Assembly (NCBI GenBank): GCA_036267155.1
Contig: DATAWP010000025.1
Coordinates: 1-64,000 of the forward strand
Origin: PALSA-1353 sp036267155
Lineage (GTDB): Bacteria > Planctomycetota > Phycisphaerae > Tepidisphaerales > Tepidisphaeraceae
DNA: 64,000 nucleotides
Direction of reading: 5' to 3'
Shown: piece by piece, positions 24,849 to 34,277 of the stretch
How the letters are laid out: each line of letters opens with the position of its first letter
Numbering within the stretch: the first letter of the stretch is position 1
The notes under the pieces: model-generated
Told to the model about the DNA's origin: nothing
The model's database searches: none
The model's input: only the letters and a program-made list of their open reading frames with translations
Made by a program: the position numbers and the translations under genes

Positions 24849-26780
24849 ATGATTTTCAGCTTAATCCTTTTCGCCCTGTTTGCGGTCGTGGCGTTCTTCC
24901 ATTACGTGCAGGGTTTTTTCAGCGCGGCGATTTCAGCCATTCTCGTCGCCATCGCCGCGGTCGTGGCGCTGGGGTGGTACGAGCAGGTCGCGCCGCTGTT
25001 TTTCAACATCAAATTCTACGACCAGGCCGCGTCGATTGCGATGATCCTTGTGTTCGCCGTGACGTATTTCGTGCCCCGGCTGATCTGCGATTCGTTTATC
25101 CCCGGGAACGTTCGCGTTCCATTTATTATGGACAAGGTCGGAGCGGCCGTGATGGGGATATTCGCCGGCCTCCTGAGCACGGGCGTGGTGGCGGTCGCGA
25201 CGGATGCGTTGCCGTTCGGACCCACCATCGGCATGTACTCCAGGTTTGATACCGTCGATAAAACCGGGGAGTACATGGGCCGTAGCGGGCAGATGCAGGA
25301 CACCACCCTGAACGATGTCGTCACCGCCGACACGCTCGACCCCGACGCGGCCAACCACGTGTGGCTGAGGCAGGACGATCTCGTTGTCGGCCTGGAAAAC
25401 AGAGTTACCGGCAACGGTTCGCTTGCATCGGATCAGTCGTTCGCGGCGGTGCATCCGGATTTGCTTGATGAGTTCTACGGCCAGCGCCTCGGCATCCAGA
25501 CGGGCGCGAACCATACGGCTGTGACCACGGACAAGATTCATGCGGTCGAGGTCCAGGGCGTTTACGTTCCCCCCGTGCCGGTACCACAGATCGACAGCGA
25601 ACCCGCCCAGATGGGCGGTCGATCGCCCGTCGATCCGACGGTCAAGGCCGCGCCCGACCAGATCGTGCTGGTCGTGCGGATGCACATCGATGGCAAAACG
25701 CTGGTGGACCCAATCGACAACATCCTGCGGTTTTCAACGGGTGCGGTGCGGCTGGTGGCTGGCGAGCCGGATAACGGGGTGCCGATGAAGGATTATTCTC
25801 CAGTGGCGACGCTGAACGGAAAAGGAGTGGCGCTGGCGTGCAGAATCGATGATTTCCTGTTTAGCGGTCAGGGATCGCACACGATTGATTTTGTTTTCGT
25901 GGTGGACCGCGACCACGTGATGAGCGGTGATGAAGCCAAGCCGCCGTTTCACCTGCCCCAGGGCTGCTTCTTTGAATTCAAGCGATACGGGGTCGTCGAC
26001 CTGTCGGGCCAGACGGTGAATTTCGGGCCGCCGCCGAATCCCGACAAACAGAGCATGATTCTCCGAACGCCGATCGAGACGATCCTGGCCAAGACCGACG
26101 GCATTTGGAGCGGTGGATCGATCGAATCGGCCGCGCCTTCCGCCGGGGGCGCGATTCCGCAAACTCCGTCCTCCAGTGAAGGGATTCCAGGCGTGGGCGG
26201 ACGCCTTTTGGGCGATTCGGGCTTGAACTATGTCGGTATCAAGACCTCCAATCAGCTCGCCGTGCCGATCAACGCGAGGACGGGTAACGACAGCGGCACG
26301 GTTCAACTCGCCAACGGCGTCGGCGGAACGTTGCAGCATCGGCAATGGCAGCAACTGAGCGTCACGACCGACACGCCGGCGAATCAACTGGGCACTCCGG
26401 TGGACGACAATATCCAGGAATTGGCGGTCGATCCGAACAAGGTCCTGGTGCAGGTGCATTGCACCGCCCCGACGACCGGATCGGCAAGCCAGATGTGGGC
26501 CTGGGGTAAGCGCGTTTCGGATTTTGCCCTGGCCGACGCTACGGGACACACCTATCGATGCGTTGGCGCCTGGGCGATGGTACAGGTTCGCGCCGACCGC
26601 TATTTTGTCTGCAACTACATGAACTTTGACGACCGGAATCATTTGCAGCCCATTCCGTCGGGAAAGGGGCGGCCGGAGGACGTCTGGCTCGCGTTCGAGG
26701 TCCCGGCGGGAACGCCGATCGCGCAGATTCGGTTCAGCGCCAGCCCAGTCATGGATAATCTGTCATTCAAAGCGGAATAA
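24849..26780 (+). CDS. CvpA-domain membrane protein with large periplasmic part
   Basis: 643 residues. The first about 120 residues hold four helices in the CvpA pattern: LILFALFAVVAFFHYVQGFF, ISAILVAIAAVVALGWYEQV, AASIAMILVFAVTYFVPRLI, and VGAAVMGIFAGLLSTGVVAVA, including the conserved G(F/L)xxG turns. The remaining 500 residues are polar and beta-rich, unlike colicin V production protein, which ends after the helices. No catalytic motif seen. Follows the GspE-like gene by 54 bases on the same strand; a shared envelope role is possible. Confidence 0.65.
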   Translation: MIFSLILFALFAVVAFFHYVQGFFSAAISAILVAIAAVVALGWYEQVAPLFFNIKFYDQAASIAMILVFAVTYFVPRLICDSFIPGNVRVPFIMDKVGAAVMGIFAGLLSTGVVAVATDALPFGPTIGMYSRFDTVDKTGEYMGRSGQMQDTTLNDVVTADTLDPDAANHVWLRQDDLVVGLENRVTGNGSLASDQSFAAVHPDLLDEFYGQRLGIQTGANHTAVTTDKIHAVEVQGVYVPPVPVPQIDSEPAQMGGRSPVDPTVKAAPDQIVLVVRMHIDGKTLVDPIDNILRFSTGAVRLVAGEPDNGVPMKDYSPVATLNGKGVALACRIDDFLFSGQGSHTIDFVFVVDRDHVMSGDEAKPPFHLPQGCFFEFKRYGVVDLSGQTVNFGPPPNPDKQSMILRTPIETILAKTDGIWSGGSIESAAPSAGGAIPQTPSSSEGIPGVGGRLLGDSGLNYVGIKTSNQLAVPINARTGNDSGTVQLANGVGGTLQHRQWQQLSVTTDTPANQLGTPVDDNIQELAVDPNKVLVQVHCTAPTTGSASQMWAWGKRVSDFALADATGHTYRCVGAWAMVQVRADRYFVCNYMNFDDRNHLQPIPSGKGRPEDVWLAFEVPAGTPIAQIRFSASPVMDNLSFKAE

Positions 26781-26800
26781 TCGCACGGGGCAGTCCACGC

Positions 26801-28729
26801 TCATCGCGGTGCGGCGAAGACATAAATCGAACCGTCCAGAACGGTGATGGGGCGCTGACTTTCCAAAGCATCCAGAAGCGTTTTGTACACTTGGCGAAAT
26901 CCGGGGTTGATCAGTGCCATCGCGCTGATGGCATAAACGGGAGTCTGGCGCGACGGGACGAGCTGGTCGGCCGGCGCGCTGCTGCCCGCGAGGTTCACAT
27001 ATCGAACGCCGTAATAGCGTGGGTCGGCGCTTCCCCAATAGCAAAGATAGAGTTGGTGGTCTGGGTGCTGGCGTTGCCACTGGGCGAGTTGGGGAAGATC
27101 CTGTCCCCAATCGAGGTTGGAATCGCTGAGAAGCCGCAGGCCGTTTCGTGCGCCGCCGGCAGCCACGTTGAAGAACGGAATGTAATCCGGGAATGCCCGG
27201 TACGTTTCCACGGCCACGCCGAGCAACAGGACCGCCATGACAACCACGGCCGGTTTGCCGTACCGTTTGCACGCTCGCGCCGCGGTCACGCCGAGCAGAA
27301 TGAACAGAAACGGATAGACGGGAAAGATATGGCGGATGCCGACATCCACTCTGGAACTCATCGCACAAGCCATGTAAAGAATCGGCGTGATGGCGGCGGC
27401 CGCCAACGCCCACACGGCCGCGCTATTGAGGCGGGGTTTTTGAACGGCGAACAGAATCAGGGCGATCGCCAGCGCGCTCAACGTCGCCAGCGGCGTTTTG
27501 AACGCCATGGCCAGAGGAAAGTAGTACCACCATCCGACCAGGGAAAAGTTTCCGCACAGGTATGCCATCCGTCCCCGCGTCCATGCGTAGGTGTTGAGCA
27601 AGCCACCGAGGCAACTCTGCGGCAGCAGCCGATGGGCGTTGGCGGCAAGGAGGGTCCTGACGGAAGCCGGCGGCTTCCAATTCGCCACGAAATCCCGCAC
27701 GGCCTGCGGCGAGACGTTGAACGGGTCGTCGCTCCGCGCGATGTATTCATGGGCCGCGCAGGTTTCAAGGGAGTGGGGGAAATCGAAATATTCACCCGGA
27801 TCGTTGGTCGGGGCGTAACGAAAACCGTAGCAGGCCCAGATGAGCCCCCAGGTCAGGAGCAGCGATGCGAGAAACATGGCTGATGCGGCCGCCAGACGGC
27901 GCAGGCGCGTCGCCGCGTTCCAAGGGCCGATGGGCCAGGCGATGGGAAGAAACGATCGCAATAAAAGCGCGGCGCCCAGGATCGGAATGGCGATCAGCCC
28001 CGAGAATTTCACCATCAATACGGACGCGAGCGCCAGCGGCAGAAAAAGCAGACGCGGGAGCGTTGCCCGCTCGCCGATGAGCCATACGATTGCCGTCAGC
28101 CAAAGCAGCGTCAGCGTGAGGGCAACGTCGTTTTTGACAAGCGGAGCGTGCGCGAGGAAATTGGGGTCCAGGCAGAAAAATGCCATCGCAACGATGCCGG
28201 CAACGGGTCCGGCGAGCCGCCAGGCCCACCAGCCGATCAGGGCTCCGAGAATCACGCCCAGCACAACTATCCGGGCCCGGCCGCGGCGGAGCAATGTGTC
28301 GGCATCGTTGCCCGGCGTGCGATACAGAACATCCGATGCGAACGGTCCCACCAACCCGGTGTTCCACACCATTTGTCGCCAACGTGGCGAGTCCAGCGGA
28401 ACCTTCAAATCGTCGTAGCGCGTTCCGATGCCGACGTAATATTTCCAAAGCGGCGGATTCTCCTGATCGCACCGGAAGTCCAGAAGATGAGTGCAAGCCC
28501 ACGCGCTGAGCAGCGATCCGGGTTCGTCGGTGGTGGCGGATTCATGCAGGGACGCCAGCCACGCCGTCGCCGCGAACGCAACTAAAAGCACGGCGCAAGC
28601 CGCCAGCGGGAGAATTGGGCGACGCGGAGCGGTGCGACGCGGGCCGGTGCGATTCGGGCCGGAGAGGTTCGATGGGGTTGAGATATTAGAACCGGTCGGA
28701 TGGCTCATGAATATGGGCGGAGCCATCAT
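26801..28729 (-). CDS. GT39-type membrane glycosyltransferase
   Basis: 642 residues (a start at 28708 is also possible). About eleven membrane helices. The N-terminal helix is followed by HESATTDEPGSLLSAW, the exposed acidic loop with the catalytic Asp-Glu pair of the dolichyl-phosphate-mannose mannosyltransferase superfamily (GT39/GT83). Other typical segments: LDPNFLAHAPLVKNDVALTL and RHIFPVYPFLFILLGV. The soluble end (DSNLDWGQDLPQLAQWQRQH) is characteristic of this bacterial subgroup. It glycosylates proteins or lipids from polyprenyl-phosphate sugars on the outer face. It begins 5 bases after the stop of the upstream PDZ-like gene. Confidence 0.8.
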   Translation of the reverse strand: MMAPPIFMSHPTGSNISTPSNLSGPNRTGPRRTAPRRPILPLAACAVLLVAFAATAWLASLHESATTDEPGSLLSAWACTHLLDFRCDQENPPLWKYYVGIGTRYDDLKVPLDSPRWRQMVWNTGLVGPFASDVLYRTPGNDADTLLRRGRARIVVLGVILGALIGWWAWRLAGPVAGIVAMAFFCLDPNFLAHAPLVKNDVALTLTLLWLTAIVWLIGERATLPRLLFLPLALASVLMVKFSGLIAIPILGAALLLRSFLPIAWPIGPWNAATRLRRLAAASAMFLASLLLTWGLIWACYGFRYAPTNDPGEYFDFPHSLETCAAHEYIARSDDPFNVSPQAVRDFVANWKPPASVRTLLAANAHRLLPQSCLGGLLNTYAWTRGRMAYLCGNFSLVGWWYYFPLAMAFKTPLATLSALAIALILFAVQKPRLNSAAVWALAAAAITPILYMACAMSSRVDVGIRHIFPVYPFLFILLGVTAARACKRYGKPAVVVMAVLLLGVAVETYRAFPDYIPFFNVAAGGARNGLRLLSDSNLDWGQDLPQLAQWQRQHPDHQLYLCYWGSADPRYYGVRYVNLAGSSAPADQLVPSRQTPVYAISAMALINPGFRQVYKTLLDALESQRPITVLDGSIYVFAAPR

Positions 28730-28734
28730 CGCGT

Positions 28735-29334
28735 CTAATAGGTCGGCAACGCGTGAAGCCGCTGTCGGATTTCGTCCATGGAACCGCCTTCGCTGCCGTC
28801 GTTGGATTTTCCTTCCTGCTGCTTTTCCGTCTGCTGGGCTTTCCGATTCTGTTGTGCGGCGGCCACCGGGTTCACGGGCGGCGGAGTCTTCGGCGCCGGC
28901 AGCGTGAGGGTTTGATCGCCTCGCTGGACGATCAATTGGCCGCTTCCGGTGTAAGCATCCCAGATGGCGTCCTTGCCGGCGCGTTCGTCGTTCAGACCAT
29001 TCAGATCGGTTCGGACGCCATGCCCGTCGATGCCGGCGACAACAACATCATCTTTTTGGAGTCCGAAATACTTGGCCAGTGGGCTGCCGGGCGGCAATTG
29101 CGTGATTTGCAGGTCTTGCAGCTTGCCGTCGCTGCGCGTGTCCGCGAAAACGGCATAGGTCGATTCGATATTATTCCCGTTTTCATCCCGGCCGGAGATT
29201 TGGTTGAGGGTTACCGTGGCCTGTTGGGAGGCATGGATGGCGGCCTGATCGTAGGGAAGCTCCGCCTTACCCAAAATCCACACCACCACGCCGATGGTTA
29301 CCAGCAATCCGGCCAGTCCGAAGGCCATTCGCAT
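28735..29334 (-). CDS. Membrane-anchored PDZ-like (GspC-type) protein
   Basis: 199 residues. A single N-terminal helix (FGLAGLLVTIGVVVWILG) anchors it. The middle matches the end domain of GspC/PDZ proteins: QITQLPPGSPLAKYFGLQKDDVVVAGI and a following strand GQLIVQRGDQTLTL. The tail is polar and Gln/Lys-rich (AAAQQNRKAQQTEKQQ). Such proteins couple inner-membrane secretion platforms to the secretin. The GspE-like gene nearby makes an export-related role plausible, but no other secretion genes are in the window. Confidence 0.6.
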   Translation of the reverse strand: MRMAFGLAGLLVTIGVVVWILGKAELPYDQAAIHASQQATVTLNQISGRDENGNNIESTYAVFADTRSDGKLQDLQITQLPPGSPLAKYFGLQKDDVVVAGIDGHGVRTDLNGLNDERAGKDAIWDAYTGSGQLIVQRGDQTLTLPAPKTPPPVNPVAAAQQNRKAQQTEKQQEGKSNDGSEGGSMDEIRQRLHALPTY

Positions 29335-29480
29335 AAGATGCCTCTTGTCAGATGTCTCATTTTATATCCAATCTCCCGGTCGGAGAAACGGAAAAGCAAT
29401 ATTTTCATCATCCATTTTGCCGGTTGGCGCGTCCAAAGTAGTGACTTGATCGCGCAACTCCAAGCGCAGACAGGAGAATC

Positions 29481-30695
29481 ATGCGGACAATTGGCGTGTT
29501 AATCGTGGCGTCATTGGTCGTTTGCGGCGGACTTTCCGTGCTGGCGGACCAGCCGCCAGCGACCCAGCCCATCGGCGCAGCCGCGCCGGTGGATCGCTTC
29601 GCGGCGGATTTGTACGGCCGGCTGGCGCCGGCTCAGGGAAACGTCCTCTGCTCTCCCCTGAGCATTTACACGGCCCTGATGATGACCGCCGCCGGCGCCC
29701 GCGGAGATACGGCCAGGGAAATGTCCACCGTTCTGCACGTGCCTGATGCGTCGTCGCCGGAGGTTCACACGGCCGCGGAAAGCCTGCTGAATCAGTTGCA
29801 GAGTTCGCAGAAGAATTTTCAGCTTCACATCGCCAATGCCTTGTGGGCACAGGAAGGTTTCAAATGCCTGCCGGCATTTCAGAATCTGATGTTGAGCGAC
29901 TATCACACGGATTTGTTGAGAGTTGACTTCCACGATCAGCAAAGCGCGTGCGGAACCATCAATGATTGGGTGGCTCGCCAAACCGAGGCGAAGATCTTGC
30001 AACTTTTTTCGCCGGGAAGCCTTCCGGCGGAAACTCGGATGGTGCTGGCGAACGCGATTTATTTCAAAGCGGTTTGGCGGTCTCAGTTTTCACCGGGACG
30101 AACGCAACCGGGCGGTTTCCACGTTGACGGAAAGGCCGACACTCAGTCCAGAGCGATGATGCATACCGCCGGGGTTTTCGAGCTTTTTCAAAACGATCAA
30201 CTCCAGGCTCTGCAGCTTCCGTACAAGGGTAACAAGGTTGCGATGCTGATTCTGCTTCCGCGGTCGATCGACGGTTTGCATAAATTGGAGTCGAATTTAT
30301 CGGCAAAAATGCTGGCCGACCTGGTTGGCGGGCTGGCCCCGGTGCAGGTGGATGTGGCGATTCCAAAATTCAAATTCGCCGCGCAGATCGGCCTAGCGCC
30401 GACGCTGAGCGAAATGGGGATGGGGCTGGCCTTCACGCGGGGGCGGGCGGATTTTTCAGGGATCGACGGCGACCGCGATCTCTTCATCTCCGCCGTCCTG
30501 CATAAGGCCTACATTGCAGTGGATGAAGAGGGGACCGAAGCGGCCGCGGCGACGGGGATCGTCATGATGCCGACGGTGGCGTTCATGCCCCGGAATACGT
30601 TCACGGCCGATCATCCCTTTCTGTTCATCATTCGCGATCAAATCAGCGGGGCGATGCTCTTCATTGGCCGGGTGGAGGATCCGACTAGCAAGTGA
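29481..30695 (+). CDS. Secreted serpin (serine protease inhibitor)
   Basis: 404 residues with a Sec signal (IGVLIVASLVVCGGLSVLA, cut before DQ). Full serpin fold: SPLSIYTALMMTAAGARGDT, NDWVARQTEAKI, LANAIYFKAVWRSQF, and the C-terminal HPFLFIIRDQISGAMLFIGRV. The reactive loop hinge EEGTEAAAATG has small residues at P15-P9, so it should insert and inhibit. Counting as in alpha-1-antitrypsin puts P2-P1-P1' at Pro-Thr-Val. The start ATG follows CAGGAGAATC. It would protect the cell, or its envelope, against elastase-like proteases. Confidence 0.93.
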   Translation: MRTIGVLIVASLVVCGGLSVLADQPPATQPIGAAAPVDRFAADLYGRLAPAQGNVLCSPLSIYTALMMTAAGARGDTAREMSTVLHVPDASSPEVHTAAESLLNQLQSSQKNFQLHIANALWAQEGFKCLPAFQNLMLSDYHTDLLRVDFHDQQSACGTINDWVARQTEAKILQLFSPGSLPAETRMVLANAIYFKAVWRSQFSPGRTQPGGFHVDGKADTQSRAMMHTAGVFELFQNDQLQALQLPYKGNKVAMLILLPRSIDGLHKLESNLSAKMLADLVGGLAPVQVDVAIPKFKFAAQIGLAPTLSEMGMGLAFTRGRADFSGIDGDRDLFISAVLHKAYIAVDEEGTEAAAATGIVMMPTVAFMPRNTFTADHPFLFIIRDQISGAMLFIGRVEDPTSK

Positions 30696-31206
30696 TCGGG
30701 CACAAATGCAACGGGACATGATTGCACTTGATAGGGACGAAACGGAAGAGGCTGCCATCGCCGTAGAAAATGGCTGGCATCCCATGCCGGGCATTAAGCT
30801 GGGTGGTTTTTTTGTTTTTAAATAAGGTCCGTTTTTTCGTAAAAACCCTCGACATTCCAAGGCGTTGCCGCTAGACTGCCCACCTCGAATATGCAATCAG
30901 CATCGTGTACGGCGTCCCCTTCCACACGATGCGAGCATCTATAAATTCCGCATGCGTGTTGACGCAGGTCGTTCGCTGGTGGGCGATCCTCTGGGTGCGG
31001 TTCCCGCTGCCGCGGTTGATCTAATCGCGGAGGTGTTGGCGGAGGATGCTGTTTCGAAAAGGTCAGCGTTTCACAGCGGCGGCGCCCGGAGGGGTGGCCA
31101 GCCGCTGTTTTTATTTGGTCATTTGTCGAAATCCACGCTTGGCACTACAACATAGGCGAATGACCAAATGATCAATGACAAATGACCATTTTTCACCAGG
31201 AACCGC
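30696..31206. other. 511-bp intergenic stretch with possible small transcript
   Basis: No convincing gene. It contains a TATAAA box at 30940-30945 followed by a possible 67-codon frame (ATG 30953) or a non-coding RNA of about 160 bases, ending in a T-rich terminator (31074-31116). Then come arms of an 11-bp inverted repeat GGTCATTTGTC/GACAAATGACC (31117-31127 and 31177-31187). Confidence 0.35.
31074..31116 (+). terminator. Intrinsic terminator
   Basis: CAGCGGC (31074-31080) pairs with GCCGCTG (31101-31107), followed at once by TTTTTATTT. It points to a rightward transcript ending here, 360 bases beyond the serpin stop. Confidence 0.55.
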
Positions 31207-32190
31207 ATGAAATACATAACGCTGGGCCGCACAGGTTTGAAGGTTTCCCGACTTTGCCTGGGGACGATGAACTTCGGCCCACACACCTCCGAAGGCGAGA
31301 GCCATGCCGTCATGGATAAGGCCCTGGAATTGGGGATCAACTTTTTTGACACGGCCGACGTATATGGCTGGAAGAAGGGGGAAGGAATAACCGAGACGAT
31401 TGTCGGCTCATGGTTCGCGCAGAAAGGCGGCCGGCGCGAAAAGACGATTTTAGCGACCAAGGTTTTCGGCGATATGGATGCCGACCCCAACGATTTGACC
31501 ATGAAGCGGGGCCTGAGCGCCGTAAAAATTCGCCGGGCGTGCGACAACAGTCTGCGGAGGATGAAAACGGATTACATCGATCTGTATCAAATGCACCACA
31601 TTTCGCGCGAAACGCCGTGGGACGAAATCTGGCAGGCGATGGAAGTGCTCGTGCAGCAGGGGAAAATCATCTACGTCGGCAGCAGCAATTTCGCGGGCTG
31701 GCACATCGCGCAGGCGTGCGAAACCGCAAGTCGGCGACATTTTCTGGGGCTGGTTTGCGAGCAGAGCAAATATAGCTTGGCGGCCAGAACGGTCGAGATG
31801 GATGTGTTGCCGGCGTGCCGGGCATATGGCATGGGCGTCATTCCCTGGAGCCCGCTGGATGGCGGAATTCTGGGCGGAGTGTTGCAGAAACAGGAACAAG
31901 GCCGCCGCGCCGGCGAGCACGTTCAGAAGCGTCTCGACAAGATGCGCCCGCAATTGGAAGCCTGGGAGAATTTCTGCAAGGAAGCGGGCCAGAAGCCGGC
32001 GGACCTGGCGCTGGCGTGGCTGCTGGCCAATCCCGCGGTGACGGCGCCCATCATCGGCCCGCGGACAATGGATCAATTGACCGGCTCATTGGCAGCATTG
32101 GAGATCAAGATCAGCGAAGACGCCCATCGCAGATTGAACGAAATCTGGCCTGGCCCAGGCGGCGAATCGCCGGAAGCCTACGCGTGGTGA
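31207..32190 (+). CDS. Aldo/keto reductase
   Basis: 327 residues. TIM-barrel oxidoreductase with the AKR tetrad: Asp in FFDTADVYGW, the Tyr of the same motif, Lys in ILATKVFG, His in YQMHHISR. NADP-binding C-terminal signatures are present (IIGPRTMDQLTGSL). It most resembles the YhdN/GSP69-like and potassium-channel-beta-like group that reduces sugar- or toxic-aldehyde-derived carbonyls. Soluble. The next gene, 31 bases on, is a second, divergent AKR, so they are probably co-transcribed. Confidence 0.88.
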   Translation: MKYITLGRTGLKVSRLCLGTMNFGPHTSEGESHAVMDKALELGINFFDTADVYGWKKGEGITETIVGSWFAQKGGRREKTILATKVFGDMDADPNDLTMKRGLSAVKIRRACDNSLRRMKTDYIDLYQMHHISRETPWDEIWQAMEVLVQQGKIIYVGSSNFAGWHIAQACETASRRHFLGLVCEQSKYSLAARTVEMDVLPACRAYGMGVIPWSPLDGGILGGVLQKQEQGRRAGEHVQKRLDKMRPQLEAWENFCKEAGQKPADLALAWLLANPAVTAPIIGPRTMDQLTGSLAALEIKISEDAHRRLNEIWPGPGGESPEAYAW

Positions 32191-32221
32191 AACAGCAACA
32201 TTGTTTTCGGGAGTGCGAAGC

Positions 32222-33199
32222 ATGCTCTATCGCAAGCTCGGTAAATCCGGCATCAAGGTCAGCGAGATCGGATTCGGCGCTTGGCAAATCGGCGGCGGAT
32301 TCGGCAAGCAAGACGACGCCGAGGCGATCACCTGCATCCATCGTGCCATCGACCTCGGGGTGAGCTTCATCGACACGGCTGCGGTCTACGGCGACGGTCA
32401 CAGCGAGAAACTCATCGGCCGGGCCGTCGCCGACCGGCGCGGCAACGTCGCCATCGCCAGCAAAATCCCGCCGAAGATCCAGCGCCAGGCAATCGAAACA
32501 GATTCGATCAAGGATGTTTTTCCGGTCGATTGGGTCGTGCAGATTACGGAAAAGTCGTTGGCAAACCTGAAAATCGACTGTCTCGATCTGCAACAACTGC
32601 ATTCATGGACCCCGGCTTTTCTTCACCAGATGGATTGGCTGGACGGCTTGCAAAAGCTGAAAAAGCAGGGAAAGATCAAATCCTTCGGCGTGTCGGCCAA
32701 TGACTGGGATCCCTACGGCGCCGTTGAGCTGACGAAAAGCGGCCTGATCGACAGCGTGCAGGTGATCTACAACATGTTCGAGCAGCGTCCGGCCGAGCGG
32801 CTGCTGCCGGCGGCAATCGAGGCCAACGTCGGCATCATCGCCCGCGTTCCGTTTGAAGAAGGGCTGTTGACGGGAAATTTCGGGCCCGAGGTAAAGATGG
32901 ACCCGACCGATTGGCGCTCGAAATGGCTGACGCTCGAACGTCGAAAAGAGGCTGCCGGCCGCGTCGATGCCCTCAAGAAATTCCTCAAGCCCGACCGCCC
33001 GACCCTCGCTGCATTGGCGCTGAAGTTCTGCCTGAGTCATCCAGCCGTCTCCACCGTGATCCCCGGCATGAGACGCATCGCGCATGTCGATTCGAACTGC
33101 GCCGTCTCCGATGGAAAGCCGCTTTCGCGGGATGAACGAAAGGCGTTGGAGAAACACACTTTCGTCCACGGCTGGCCATATCCGTGGGCCGTTAAATAG
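32222..33199 (+). CDS. Aldo/keto reductase (second, divergent copy)
   Basis: 325 residues from ATG 32222 (a TTG at 32201 would add seven residues). AKR features: GFGAWQIGGGFG, FIDTAAVYGDGHSEKLIG with the catalytic Asp/Tyr, Lys in IASKIP, and LQQLHSW with the His. Ends with VSTVIPGMRRIAHVDSN. Only distantly similar to the gene before. Substrate unknown. In the gene string AKR-AKR-DUF89-transporter it may belong to a carbohydrate or polyol pathway (inference). Confidence 0.87.
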   Translation: MLYRKLGKSGIKVSEIGFGAWQIGGGFGKQDDAEAITCIHRAIDLGVSFIDTAAVYGDGHSEKLIGRAVADRRGNVAIASKIPPKIQRQAIETDSIKDVFPVDWVVQITEKSLANLKIDCLDLQQLHSWTPAFLHQMDWLDGLQKLKKQGKIKSFGVSANDWDPYGAVELTKSGLIDSVQVIYNMFEQRPAERLLPAAIEANVGIIARVPFEEGLLTGNFGPEVKMDPTDWRSKWLTLERRKEAAGRVDALKKFLKPDRPTLAALALKFCLSHPAVSTVIPGMRRIAHVDSNCAVSDGKPLSRDERKALEKHTFVHGWPYPWAVK

Positions 33200-33206
33200 C
33201 TGCGTC

Positions 33207-34277
33207 ATGCCCAGCCCCGCGGCGGTCCCATTTTGCAAGCTGGCCGATGCGACGAAGTATGTCGCCTGCTCGTGGGATTTGGCGCGGGACGAAGCCGGCC
33301 GAAATCATTGGGTTGAATTTTTCAAGCGGCATCTGAACACTCTGCTCAAGCTCGGCGTGGAAGCCGCGGTCAATCGCGGACAGGCCGAGTCGGAAGCGCT
33401 TCATCGCGCCGACGATTGCCGTCGCGAGTTTTACGCCGAATTCGATGCGTTCGCGGCAAATCCTTCGAGATTTGGCCGAGTGACGATTCTGACGCTCGAC
33501 GCCTGGCGAGATAACCTGCTGCGGCGGTGGGGATTTGCCGATCCGTTTGCCGATTTGAAGAACCGCGAGAACGAAAAGATGCTGCCGCTGCTGCCGAGCG
33601 TTTGCAGGCAGATCGATGCACTGCCGCCGGCGAAGCAACTGGACTCGCTGGTGCTCGGAGTGTTCGCCGGAAATATTTTCGATATGGGGGCGGATGCGAC
33701 CGCGAAGCAATTTCTCAGTTCCAGCCCCGACTTTTTCGCAACCCGATCGAAGATCGTCCCGCGTCCATGGCTCATCGACGATTACGATCGGTTCGTGCAG
33801 CGGATGCAGGGGCCGATCCATCGCAAAGCGGTTTTTTTTGTCGACAATGCCGGGAGCGATTTTGTGCTGGGTGCGGCGCCGATGATCCGCTGGCTCGCCC
33901 AGCGCGGGACGCGCGTTGTTCTGGCGGCCAACGAACGGCCGACGCTCAATGATATGACCATCGCCGATGTCCGTGCCTGGTGGCCCAGGATTCTCCAGGC
34001 CGAGCCGACGATGGCGAACTTGGCGATTGATTTGGTGAGCACCGGCACCGCCGAGCCGCTGATCGATCTGAAGGCGGTCAGTCCGGAATTGAACGCCGCG
34101 GCGATGGAAGCCGATCTGGTGATTCTGGAAGGAATGGGCCGCGGAGTGGAGAGTAACCTCGAAGCGGAATTTTCGTGTGATGCGGTGCATCTTGCGATGA
34201 TCAAAGACACGGCGGTTGCGGCGCGGCACGGCGGAAAGGTTTTCGACGTCATTTGCCGATACTGGGCGGCTAAGTGA
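33207..34277 (+). CDS. DUF89 damage-control phosphatase (PANK4/ARMT1-like)
   Basis: 356 residues from ATG 33207, seven bases after the previous stop. Motifs match the DUF89 metal-dependent phosphatases: FFVDNAGSDFVLG (metal-binding Asp/Asn), LAANERPTLNDMTIADV, and VILEGMGRGVESN near the end followed by LAMIKDTAVAARHGGKVFDV. The arrangement is that of subfamily II (plant At2g17340 and the C-terminal part of PANK4), which hydrolyse 4'-phosphopantetheine-type or damaged phosphometabolites. The N-terminal third is helical. The stop overlaps the GTG of the next gene. Confidence 0.8.
   Translation: MPSPAAVPFCKLADATKYVACSWDLARDEAGRNHWVEFFKRHLNTLLKLGVEAAVNRGQAESEALHRADDCRREFYAEFDAFAANPSRFGRVTILTLDAWRDNLLRRWGFADPFADLKNRENEKMLPLLPSVCRQIDALPPAKQLDSLVLGVFAGNIFDMGADATAKQFLSSSPDFFATRSKIVPRPWLIDDYDRFVQRMQGPIHRKAVFFVDNAGSDFVLGAAPMIRWLAQRGTRVVLAANERPTLNDMTIADVRAWWPRILQAEPTMANLAIDLVSTGTAEPLIDLKAVSPELNAAAMEADLVILEGMGRGVESNLEAEFSCDAVHLAMIKDTAVAARHGGKVFDVICRYWAAK

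Noticed and set aside
30865..31155. 96-codon frame after the serpin gene
   Set aside because: Contains an intrinsic terminator and no known motif; kept only as a small-RNA candidate.
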